This document shows positions 7,175-13,861 of a stretch of 20,521 nt of DNA, one piece after another. Below the pieces are notes generated by a model. It had not been told where the DNA came from. It did no database searches and saw only the letters and a program-made list of their open reading frames with translations. Source of the DNA: Methanomethylophilus sp963631655. GTDB lineage: Archaea; Thermoplasmatota; Thermoplasmata; Methanomassiliicoccales; Methanomethylophilaceae. The first letter of the stretch is position 1, and each line of letters starts with the position of its first letter. The stretch covers positions 1 through 20,521 of the forward strand of contig CAVGRR010000025.1 in the NCBI GenBank assembly GCA_963631655.1. Direction: 5' to 3'. A program made the position numbers and the translations under genes.

Positions 7175-7645
7175 TTAGTTATCCCTACTAAACGTGAATG
7201 ACGTCATACCGAGGTCGCAGACCATTCTGATGCCGGATGAACCGTCGTTGTAGAAGTTATCCAGCCTTTCGACGGGCACGAATCCGCGGTTCGAGTAGAA
7301 CCTGTACGCACTGTCGTTGTCCTCCCTGACCTCGAGCTGGATGATGTGATATCCTTCCATGACCGCTGTCTGTTTGAAACGGTCGAGGATGAGTCCTCCC
7401 AGTCCGTTACCTCTGTGGCCGTCGGCGACGCAGAACAGATGGACGGAGGCGTGGCCGTTGGGGAGTTTGGCTCCGGCGAGGTAACCGATGATCCTTCCGG
7501 TGAAATCCGTGGCCACGATCTGCCCGCGGCCCCATTGCATCCTGAAGAAACTGACCGTCTCAGGAACGAAATAATCCTCGAGCGAACTGCATATGAGCGA
7601 GTATACCTGAGGTTCGTCCTCAGGGCGCATGATGCGTATCTCCAT
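7175..7645 (-). CDS. GNAT-family N-acetyltransferase
   Basis: The 156-residue single-domain protein fits the GNAT fold. The acetyl-CoA pyrophosphate-binding loop HRGNGLGG (77-84) follows the beta-4 strand SVHLFCVAD. LEVREDNDSAYRFYSNRGF (104-122) is the beta-5/alpha-4 motif seen in RimI-like enzymes. Substrate cannot be read from sequence; RimI-like N-terminal acetylation or small-molecule acetylation are both possible. AGGAG lies a few bases before the ATG on the minus strand, and CCTTAAAAGG further upstream may be its TATA box. It is followed by a Sel1 gene after about 30 bp. Confidence 0.88.
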   Translation of the reverse strand: MEIRIMRPEDEPQVYSLICSSLEDYFVPETVSFFRMQWGRGQIVATDFTGRIIGYLAGAKLPNGHASVHLFCVADGHRGNGLGGLILDRFKQTAVMEGYHIIQLEVREDNDSAYRFYSNRGFVPVERLDNFYNDGSSGIRMVCDLGMTSFTFSRDN

Positions 7646-7698
7646 TTTCTCCTGTGTGAATGTGAAACGGGCCTTTTAAGGTATTCTGTCGGTCTCCG

Positions 7699-9696
7699 TC
7701 AGTACCTGTACCTGCTGCAGGACCTCTTCTTTCTAGACCTGTTCTTCGATCTTATCACATATGAAATTACACCTACGCAGGGCATCAGTATCGCAAGTGC
7801 CAGAGCACCTAAAATGACAGGGTCCTGTGATTCTTCTCCCCTGCTTCCAATGATCACATCTATTGATTCGATGATGTCGAATCCTTCTATCAGAACTGTG
7901 GCGAGATACTCGCCTTCGGAAGGTGCATCGAACAGGACGAAAGGATTCTCCGTTTCACGGGAGGTGTTGTTGCTCAGCAGCCATTTGTACTTGTATCCGA
8001 CAGGTCCGTCGACCGAGAGTTTGATGACCGTTCCTCCTTCGGTATCGACCACCTGTGCCTGCAGGTTCAGACCGGTTTCCTTGACCGTGTAGATGTTGAT
8101 CCCGTAATCCAGATCGAAGAGGTCGGCGAAATGGTCTGCAATGTCCTGGGAACTGATTATCACGGCCGTTTCACGGTTGCGTGTGAAGGATGTGTCTGTC
8201 CAATTGACAGACCCGATCCACACAGAAGAATCGGAGATCAGTCCTTTGTTGTGGATGAGGTCGAAATCCTTGCCTTCGTAAAATCCGATAGCCTTGATGG
8301 AAGTGGTGCTTTCGATGAGGTTCAGATAAGTGGTATGAGTGTCTGAATCGGTCTGCGAACAGTCGAGGACGAACCTTGTATCGACGTCTTTTGAACTTAT
8401 CTGGGACATCCAGGAGATTGGTGTCTCTCCGGTGGTCGAACTCATCGTTCCTCCGAGGTCCATCTGTTCCGCATAGAGTCTTTCCTGAGAGGATAAGATG
8501 AACTGCTTCAGGGTGTCGAGTGAATTGTCGGGAGATACTGTGGGCGTGACCATCGATTCGTAGAATGTGAGGGTCATTTCTTCGTATTCCGGCGCTTCGA
8601 GATCCGTCTTTGCTTTGAGGTTGGGATAGACCGTGCTCAGAGGAGAGACATCGCCCCAGGTGAGGGAGTAATCGTTCTCGAAAACAGTTCTCATATAGTC
8701 AGTGTATTGAGCTGATTCTATCACTGCGCCCCATCCGCGGTTGCCGTATTCTCCTATGTTGCCTGTGGTCCAGTTCTCGGAGGTTATGATGACCGTATCA
8801 CCGTCGACGAGGGCGTATTTGTTATGGACGTACGAATAACGGCAGTTGTCGGCCCCGGAGTAGTTGATCAGTCTTACCTCCCCTCCTGCTTCCTCCACTG
8901 CTTTCAGCAGGCTCAGTTCCGAACTTATGTCAACTCCCAGCGGACTTCCTTCGACCAGCATACGGACCTTTACTCCGCTTTGGGCCTTCTGGCACAGTAT
9001 GGAGATGACATCTCTGCTGGTGACAAGGTAGATGGAAACGTCGATGGAAGTTTCAGCTGAATTGAGTGTTTGGAGGATCGGCAGTCCTTCCTCTTCTGGG
9101 AAGGAGAAAGGGGAGACCATCGCACTGAATGTGTACTCATAAGGCTGTGTTGTGGTCCATCCTCTTTTGGTGACGGTCCAATCCTGTGCCGTGTCAGTAT
9201 CAGTTGTGTTCTTTCTTTTCAGGTGCAGTCCCGAAGAGATCTCGGCAGGTTCTCCGGTCCATCCTGTGACCCCGTTAGAACTTCCCCAGCATACCGAATC
9301 CACGGTGTCCGAATTCAGGATCAGGGATAGTTCGTCGCCGCTGTCGGCGAGGATGAAGCTTCCTTTTTTGGATAATGAATCTGAAGAATATGTAATGACC
9401 CAGGAGTCGGAATCGAAGTAATTTCCGGGGTTCTCTTTTGCGATCGTGATCTGTTGTCCCGAGGCGAGTTTTATCGATTTTGTTATCTCGATCGTGCCTT
9501 CGCCGTCGGTGATCTGATAACCTTTCAGATCCGCCTCAGAACTTCCGATGTTCTTCAGTGAGAACGCTTCTTCTTTGGGATAGACCTCTGAGATCTGTAT
9601 GCCCTGGTTCTGCGCCGCATCCGAATCGAATGTGAAGAACGACGGTGTAAGCAACAGTGCCAGACATAGAAAAACTGCTGACCGGATATGTTTCAT
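7699..9696 (-). CDS. Surface-anchored phospholipase D-like protein with lamin-tail domain
   Basis: The 665-residue protein has a Sec-type signal peptide (1-28), then a beta-rich region resembling a lamin-tail domain (about 30-180). Two phospholipase D catalytic repeats follow, each with an HxK(x)4D motif: H291/K293/D298 and H482/K484/D489, both followed by a (S)xNWT segment. An Ig-like beta domain may occupy 540-620. One transmembrane helix (about 626-648) and a very basic tail (KNRSRKKR) close the protein. The topology implies a catalytic region outside the cell, tethered by its C-terminus. Both active sites look intact, so a phosphodiesterase, either nuclease or phospholipase, is likely. 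Lamin-tail plus PLD is a known combination in secreted archaeal proteins. The substrate is unknown. The promoter carries a dyad at 9699-9719. Confidence 0.9.
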   Translation of the reverse strand: MKHIRSAVFLCLALLLTPSFFTFDSDAAQNQGIQISEVYPKEEAFSLKNIGSSEADLKGYQITDGEGTIEITKSIKLASGQQITIAKENPGNYFDSDSWVITYSSDSLSKKGSFILADSGDELSLILNSDTVDSVCWGSSNGVTGWTGEPAEISSGLHLKRKNTTDTDTAQDWTVTKRGWTTTQPYEYTFSAMVSPFSFPEEEGLPILQTLNSAETSIDVSIYLVTSRDVISILCQKAQSGVKVRMLVEGSPLGVDISSELSLLKAVEEAGGEVRLINYSGADNCRYSYVHNKYALVDGDTVIITSENWTTGNIGEYGNRGWGAVIESAQYTDYMRTVFENDYSLTWGDVSPLSTVYPNLKAKTDLEAPEYEEMTLTFYESMVTPTVSPDNSLDTLKQFILSSQERLYAEQMDLGGTMSSTTGETPISWMSQISSKDVDTRFVLDCSQTDSDTHTTYLNLIESTTSIKAIGFYEGKDFDLIHNKGLISDSSVWIGSVNWTDTSFTRNRETAVIISSQDIADHFADLFDLDYGINIYTVKETGLNLQAQVVDTEGGTVIKLSVDGPVGYKYKWLLSNNTSRETENPFVLFDAPSEGEYLATVLIEGFDIIESIDVIIGSRGEESQDPVILGALALAILMPCVGVISYVIRSKNRSRKKRSCSRYRY

Positions 9697-9698
9697 GC

Positions 9699-9726
9699 AC
9701 GGTGTTCGGAAAACACCGTTATAAAC
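9699..9726 (-). promoter_or_regulatory. Dyad operator and TATA box of the PLD-like gene
   Basis: ACGGTGTT (9699-9706) and AACACCGT (9712-9719) form a perfect 8-bp inverted repeat, starting 3 bp before the gene's ATG (9694-9696). TTTATAA (RC of 9719-9725) lies directly upstream, about 26 bp from the ATG, implying leaderless transcription. The dyad therefore fills the space between TATA box and start site, a classic archaeal repressor position. It could instead fold in RNA if transcription starts further upstream. Confidence 0.5.
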
Positions 9727-9751
9727 GCGGACAGTACAGTTAGCGAATCTG

Positions 9752-9765
9752 CTCTGTAATCAGAG
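9752..9765 (-). terminator. Small hairpin at the end of tpiA
   Basis: CTCTG (9752-9756) pairs with CAGAG (9761-9765) around TAAT and overlaps the tpiA TGA. No T run follows on the minus strand, so it is a weak candidate. Confidence 0.25.
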
Positions 9766-10425
9766 GCCGCTGACGAGGTCCCTGAGGGTGGCACGGGGGT
9801 CGGACGATTTGACGACTCCGGATGCGAGCAGGACGCCGTCCGCACCGAGTTCAATGGCGGTGGCCACATCCTTTCCGTTCTTCACGCCTGCTCCGCAGAG
9901 CACCTTGATGTTCGGGTTGACGGAGTGTACCTCGTTCACCGTGTTCTTCACGATGTCGGGGTCGGCGGTGGTGACGGAGATGTCTCCTCCGATGAGTTCA
10001 GGGGGTTCCACGGCGATGTAATCCGGAGCGAAAATCGCAAGCTGTTTAGCGGATTCCACATTGTCCGCGCAGACGATAACGCAAAGACCCAGATCATGGG
10101 ACATGCGCACCGCTTCGCTGACGATCTGCGGGTCGACCTTGTGCTCCGAATGGTTGATCAGGGTTCCGAAGCATCCGCAGGCGCGGACCATGGACGGGGT
10201 AATCCATCCTGTTGCGGAACCGGGTTTCTTTGCATCCACGTTCTGGGAAAGAACAGGGATTTTGACCGAGGCCGATACAGTGGCCAGTTCCACCATAGGC
10301 GGACAGACCATAATAGCGGCCCCGGTCTCGGTAGCCACCTCCTCACAAGCTTTGGCGAGGTCGACGGCCTTCTGACCGTCCACCTCTGCATATGCCTTGA
10401 AATTGACGATGACTACCTTGTTCAT
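9760..10425 (-). CDS. tpiA: Triosephosphate isomerase, archaeal type
   Basis: The 221-residue protein has the short archaeal TIM-barrel length. Catalytic residues are visible: K10 in NFKAY, H92 in INHSEHK, E140 in VEPPELIG, and the phosphate-binding CGAGVKNG (177-184) and DGVLLASG (196-203) loops. It interconverts dihydroxyacetone phosphate and glyceraldehyde 3-phosphate in the cytosol. I place the start at MNKVV (10425). Upstream in-frame residues are unlike the family and would overlap the preceding gene. Only 5 bp separate it from the TGA of the aldolase/phosphatase, and GAGTGA spanning that stop can act as ribosome binding site, so the two genes are likely coupled. Confidence 0.95.
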   Translation of the reverse strand: MNKVVIVNFKAYAEVDGQKAVDLAKACEEVATETGAAIMVCPPMVELATVSASVKIPVLSQNVDAKKPGSATGWITPSMVRACGCFGTLINHSEHKVDPQIVSEAVRMSHDLGLCVIVCADNVESAKQLAIFAPDYIAVEPPELIGGDISVTTADPDIVKNTVNEVHSVNPNIKVLCGAGVKNGKDVATAIELGADGVLLASGVVKSSDPRATLRDLVSGL

Positions 10426-10430
10426 GGGTT

Positions 10431-11618
10431 TCACTCGACGTCGGATTTGCCGCACTTCTTGCAGCATTTCTTGTCTTCGTCGGCGGGGGTGACGAACCTC
10501 TTCTTGAGGTCTTCGAGGACAGCGGGCCTGGAGGTGTACTCCATCTCGTCAGCTCCCAGGATGGAAGGCATGAACGGTCCCTGGCGCCTCATGAGGACGG
10601 AGGCCTTGATCGCGTTCTGGCGGGCAAGGTCCCAGGTGTCGCTCTTGAAGATGTCGACGGGGACGTGGTCTCCGCCCTTGACTCCGGGTGCTTCGAGTCC
10701 CTGGAGCTTGCCTTCGTTGAGCTGGAATCCGAGACAGCATATTCTCGGCGGTCCGTCGTAGTAGACGGGGTTGGAGTCCTCGGGGCTGCAGGGGTACATG
10801 GCACCGATGTGGGAGCCTCTCATCCATCCTGCGGCGAAGAAGACGTTCTGGAAGACCTGGGTATATTCTCCGACGGAGGGGAATCCGGACTGACACCTGC
10901 AGATGCAGACGGGGTCGTCCTTACCGACGTAGGTACCGGCGGTCATGTTGAGCTTGTCGGTGGAAACGACCGCTGCGGGTCCGAGACCGGAACGGCTGTA
11001 GACCCTCTTGATGGCGTAGCGGTAGGTGTCTCCGAGAAGGGAGAGAATACTGTAGGTCTCCTCAGGTGCGGAAAGGGTGACGAACTTGTTGTCAAGGACG
11101 TCCTGGATCTGGATGTCGAATCCCTGTTTGGCCCTCTTGTCGATGACAAGTCCGGTGGTGGTGAAGGGGTCGAGGAAGATCCTGGAAAGGATGGGGGTGT
11201 ATGCGGAAGGCTCGGTCTTGTCAGCCATAAAGAACAGAAGGGGCTCGGAAGGCCTCTCTTCGAAGGTGATCTCTGCTGAACCGGGTCCGGCACCTTTGAC
11301 GTTTCCAGAGAAAGCGTCGGTGAGCAGGTCCTGACCTGCTGCGTAGAGGTGCATGGATTTGGAAAGTTTGGTGGCTTCCTGGAAGCATTCCCAGGCGGCT
11401 CCGTGGACCTCAGAGTTGTTCTCTCCCTTGTAGTGGGTGAGGTAGAGGTTGATGTCGTCACCGCAGCGGGTGACATAGAAATCCTCAATGATTCCCTGTT
11501 TCTGTTTGTCTGTCAGGATCTCTTTCGCCTTGGCCATCATAGAAGGATGGGGGGTCATGTGACCGGCGATTGATCCGATGTCTGCTTTGATAATCGATAC
11601 AGTGACTTTTTCAGCCAT
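10431..11618 (-). CDS. fbp: Fructose-1,6-bisphosphate aldolase/phosphatase
   Basis: The 395-residue protein is the archaeal bifunctional FBPA, which condenses triose phosphates to fructose 1,6-bisphosphate and dephosphorylates it to fructose 6-phosphate, a one-way gluconeogenic enzyme. N-terminal ADIGSIAGH (12-20) supplies metal-binding Asp/His. TAGTYVGKDDP (226-236) supplies the Schiff-base lysine (K233), the tyrosine (Y230) and the adjacent Asp pair needed for switching between activities. The PPRICCLGFQL segment and the HVPVDIF segment are also typical. A cysteine-rich C-terminal tail CCKKCGK (385-391) may bind a metal or be redox-active. tpiA follows immediately, so this operon supplies consecutive steps from triose phosphate to fructose 6-phosphate. 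A TTAAAAG element about 30 bp upstream is the likely TATA box. Confidence 0.97.
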   Translation of the reverse strand: MAEKVTVSIIKADIGSIAGHMTPHPSMMAKAKEILTDKQKQGIIEDFYVTRCGDDINLYLTHYKGENNSEVHGAAWECFQEATKLSKSMHLYAAGQDLLTDAFSGNVKGAGPGSAEITFEERPSEPLLFFMADKTEPSAYTPILSRIFLDPFTTTGLVIDKRAKQGFDIQIQDVLDNKFVTLSAPEETYSILSLLGDTYRYAIKRVYSRSGLGPAAVVSTDKLNMTAGTYVGKDDPVCICRCQSGFPSVGEYTQVFQNVFFAAGWMRGSHIGAMYPCSPEDSNPVYYDGPPRICCLGFQLNEGKLQGLEAPGVKGGDHVPVDIFKSDTWDLARQNAIKASVLMRRQGPFMPSILGADEMEYTSRPAVLEDLKKRFVTPADEDKKCCKKCGKSDVE

Positions 11619-11777
11619 AGGTTAACACCGAATTGAACCCTTGATTCTTTTAAGGTATAATAAAGATGGGTACCGACCGCGGTTCGGATTTTTTCTCTGC
11701 GGTTCTTTTTCCGACCGTCTTTTTCCCAAACCAATGAAAAGTCCTATAACAGACCGACCGATATCCCGCCCGATAAC
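11619..11777. promoter_or_regulatory. Divergent promoter region of fbp and aspS
   Basis: For fbp (minus), CTTTTAAGG at 11647-11655 read on the minus strand gives CCTTAAAAG, 30 bp before the ATG; an additional TTATTATA lies behind it. For aspS (plus), CCTATAACA near 11744-11752 sits about 28 bp before ATG 11778, suggesting a very short leader. T-rich runs at 11688-11695 and 11706-11711 could also terminate transcripts. No gene is visible. Confidence 0.45.
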
Positions 11778-13082
11778 ATGACCGAGATCAGAAACTCGAA
11801 GAACATTTCCGTGGAGGACGGTACCGCCACCGTCAAAGGATGGGTCCAGGACGTCAGGAACCTCGGAGGCATCTCTTTCGTCACCCTCAGGGACCGCTAC
11901 GGAACCATTCAGATCACCCTGCCCAAGAAGAAGCTCGACCCCGAGCTTTTCAACGGCCTCACCAAGCTTCCCCGCGAGTCGACCGTCGCCATCACCGGTG
12001 AAGTGAAAGCAAGCAACCAGACCGCTCTGGGTCTTGAGATAATCCCCTCTTCTTACGAGGTCTATTCCCTCGCCGGGACCCCTCTTCCCCTCGGAGTCGT
12101 GGACAAGGTCAACGTGGAGATGGACACCCGTCTCAACCACAGGTATATGGACCTCAGGAAGCCCGAGATCAAAGCGATCTTCGAACTTAAGTCCATCATG
12201 GTCGAGCTTATCGAGGAGGCGGTACGTCAGAACGACTTCGTTCAGGTCTACACCCCCAAGATCAACGCCGCCGGAGCAGAGGGCGGAGCAGAGCTCTTCC
12301 AGATCAAATACTTCGACAGAAATGCCTTCCTGGCACAGTCGCCTCAGCTTTACAAGCAGATCCTCATGTCCTCCGGTCTCGACCGTGTCTTTGAGCTCGG
12401 ACAGGCCTTCCGTGCGGAGCAGTCCAACACCAACCGTCACGTGACCGAGTTCATCTCCTTCGATGGTGAGATGTCCTGGATCGAGAACGAGGAACAGGTC
12501 ATGGCGATGCTCGAGTCCGTTGTGGACTATGTCCTCAAAGGACTGAAGGAAAGGGGAAAGAAACAGCTCGAGACCCTGGGCAAAGAGATCAATGTTCCAG
12601 CAAGGCCGTATCCCATCCTTACCTACAGCGAATGCCTCAAGATGGTGCAGGACCACGGACTCCCCCTCAAAGAGGGAGACGACCTCGGAACCGAGGGTGA
12701 GAAGATCGTCGGAGAGGTCATGGCCGAGAAGGGGGTCGAACTCTACTTCATCGCCGAGTACCCCGAGGAGGCCAAACCTTTCTACATCATGGAGAAGGAC
12801 GGAACCCCCTACTCGTTCTCGTTCGACCTTGATTACAAGGGAACCGAGATCACCTCCGGCGGTCAGAGGGAGCACAGGTATGACAGGCTTGTCGCCAGGA
12901 TGGAGAAGAAAGGTCTCAACCCCGCTGACTTCGAGTTCTACCTCGAAGCGTTCAGGTACGGAATGCCTCCGCACGGTGGATGGGGAATGGGTATCGAGAG
13001 GCTTCTCGTCAAGATGCTCGACCTCGGAAACATCCGTGAGGCCATTCTCTTCCCGAGGGATCCGGTCAGACTCACTCCTTGA
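11778..13082 (+). CDS. aspS: Aspartyl-tRNA synthetase, archaeal type (probably non-discriminating)
   Basis: The 434-residue class II synthetase starts with an OB-fold anticodon-binding domain (about 17-100). It then has class II motif 1, motif 2 FRAEQSNTNRHVTEF (211-225) and motif 3 GMGIERLLVKMLDL (403-416), with QSPQLYKQ (187-194) and GGQREHRYD (361-369) typical of AspRS. It charges tRNA-Asp with aspartate. At the position of Pyrococcus W26 this protein has Q24, and near Pyrococcus K85 it has A83. Loss of those residues is associated with relaxed anticodon recognition, so it may also charge tRNA-Asn for amidation by GatCAB. That specificity is inferred from my own manual alignment. A GC-rich hairpin follows the gene. 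Confidence 0.95.
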   Translation: MTEIRNSKNISVEDGTATVKGWVQDVRNLGGISFVTLRDRYGTIQITLPKKKLDPELFNGLTKLPRESTVAITGEVKASNQTALGLEIIPSSYEVYSLAGTPLPLGVVDKVNVEMDTRLNHRYMDLRKPEIKAIFELKSIMVELIEEAVRQNDFVQVYTPKINAAGAEGGAELFQIKYFDRNAFLAQSPQLYKQILMSSGLDRVFELGQAFRAEQSNTNRHVTEFISFDGEMSWIENEEQVMAMLESVVDYVLKGLKERGKKQLETLGKEINVPARPYPILTYSECLKMVQDHGLPLKEGDDLGTEGEKIVGEVMAEKGVELYFIAEYPEEAKPFYIMEKDGTPYSFSFDLDYKGTEITSGGQREHRYDRLVARMEKKGLNPADFEFYLEAFRYGMPPHGGWGMGIERLLVKMLDLGNIREAILFPRDPVRLTP

Positions 13083-13098
13083 AAAAGGCAAACTCCAA

Positions 13099-13124
13099 CC
13101 CCCTGCACCCGCTTGGGTGTGGGG
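13099..13124 (+). terminator. aspS terminator hairpin
   Basis: CCCC (13099-13102) and CACCC (13106-13110) pair with GGGTG (13115-13119) and GGGG (13121-13124) around a GCTT loop. A loose T-rich stretch follows, with a stronger T6 at 13163-13168. Confidence 0.55.
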
Positions 13125-13174
13125 ATATACTTTCGTACTGTTCATTTGGCTAGTGAAAGTGCTTTTTTGAGAAA

Positions 13175-13184
13175 TTATATATAG
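13175..13184 (+). promoter_or_regulatory. TATA box for the large RNA
   Basis: TTATATATAG is a near-ideal archaeal TATA box. Counting about 25 bp from its centre places initiation near 13204. A second AT-rich element TTTAAATAAT (13188-13197) lies just downstream and could specify a start some 12 bp later. No open reading frame with a good start follows on this strand, so the promoter points to an RNA. Confidence 0.6.
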
Positions 13185-13203
13185 CCGTTTAAATAATACT
13201 TAT

Positions 13204-13820
13204 GTGCAGTTCGTAGTCGTGAAAACGATGAACGGATCGGTAGCCAAATCGGAACTCCGGGAACCTATCGGTCTGGGTACTGTCATGGTCCGCCGGACTT
13301 CTCAAGGGCCCCGCGGATATGCAATGGATATCTACACACGGTCAGATACGGGCCGAAAGAAACCATAATAAAACTGTGTAAGCACCATTGGGTGGAACGG
13401 AGTCTGAGGCTCCGGCTTAGCGGCACAGGTTCACCGACATATGTCGGTAAAAGTATCTGATGAAAATCCGTACCGATTGTTCCATCGGGACGGCCGTGGA
13501 TCGGAATGAAGGACACGAAATGGTTGGTGTTCTGAAGGGGACAACCGGGTAGCAGTTGTATCCTGTAGAAGTTAGTAGGCAGAAAAAGAGCTGGCGAGGG
13601 ACGCAGTCCAAGTCCGAAGCTGTTCTGTCGAAAGCGGAACGTCCGATTGCAAGTCTGTCCGTTTAATAGACGGGCAGGGGTGACAAGGGTTCTACTACTT
13701 ACGCATTCAATTGCGGAAACCTGTTTCCCGGGATAAAGACCTGGGAAATGTAGAGATTCATGTGAGCAATCACAGAGGTTAAAAGCCACTGCAGGTGGGA
13801 GTCCTGCAATGTTTTCTTTT
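13204..13820 (+). ncRNA. Large structured noncoding RNA, class not recognised
   Basis: About 600 nt without a credible gene, between an archaeal TATA box and a T-rich end. Many strong local helices can be drawn: ACCGACAT/ATGTCGGT (13433-13448, perfect), CTGTCCGT/ACGGGCAG (13655-13662/13670-13677), TTTCCCGGG/CCTGGGAAA (13724-13732/13740-13748), GTTCTGT/GCGGAAC (13622-13628/13634-13640), AGGACAC/GTGTTCT (13510-13516/13527-13533), CGGAG/CTCCG (13398-13402/13410-13414), TGTGA-GCAA-TCACA (13761-13774) and a GAAA-capped hairpin near 13209-13233. AACCT/AGGTT (13718-13722/13776-13780) encloses two of them as a multiway junction. GCAA and GAAA tetraloops suggest tertiary packing. I see no group II intron domain V, RNase P P4 core or SRP Alu/S-domain motif. 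Size and density resemble the large ornate RNAs (OLE, GOLLD, ROOL), but membership cannot be judged by eye. Confidence 0.65.
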
Positions 13821-13833
13821 AAAGTTTGAAGGT

Positions 13834-13861
13834 GAAGGAGTGTTGTTTCACTCCTTCTTTT
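13834..13861. terminator. Perfect 9-bp hairpin between the large RNA and the Sel1 gene
   Basis: GAAGGAGTG (13834-13842) and CACTCCTTC (13849-13857) are a perfect stem with TTGTTT loop, followed on the plus strand by TTTT. The right arm encodes the last residues and stop of the minus-strand Sel1 protein, so one hairpin can end both transcripts. If the large RNA does not stop at the T run 13811-13820, this is its back-up 3' end. Confidence 0.7.

Noticed and set aside
10426..10467. Upstream start for tpiA
   Set aside because: Would overlap the fbp coding end and add 14 residues absent from archaeal TIM; MNKVVIVNFK is the normal N-terminus.
11622..13145. Minus-strand open frame of 507 codons opposite aspS
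   Set aside because: Antisense shadow of a conserved synthetase; same codon-bias effect, no domain.
13204..13820. Group II intron, group I intron, RNase P RNA or SRP RNA
   Set aside because: No domain V hairpin with AGC triad or maturase gene; a lone AATTGCGG string resembles a group I P element but Q, R and S are missing; no RNase P P4 core; no SRP GGAAGGAAGCAGC-like loop. A covariance search could still overturn this.
13190..13860. tRNA or rRNA gene in the gene-free region
   Set aside because: No cloverleaf with a T-loop GTTCRANNC motif and acceptor pairing, and no rRNA conserved segment could be found.
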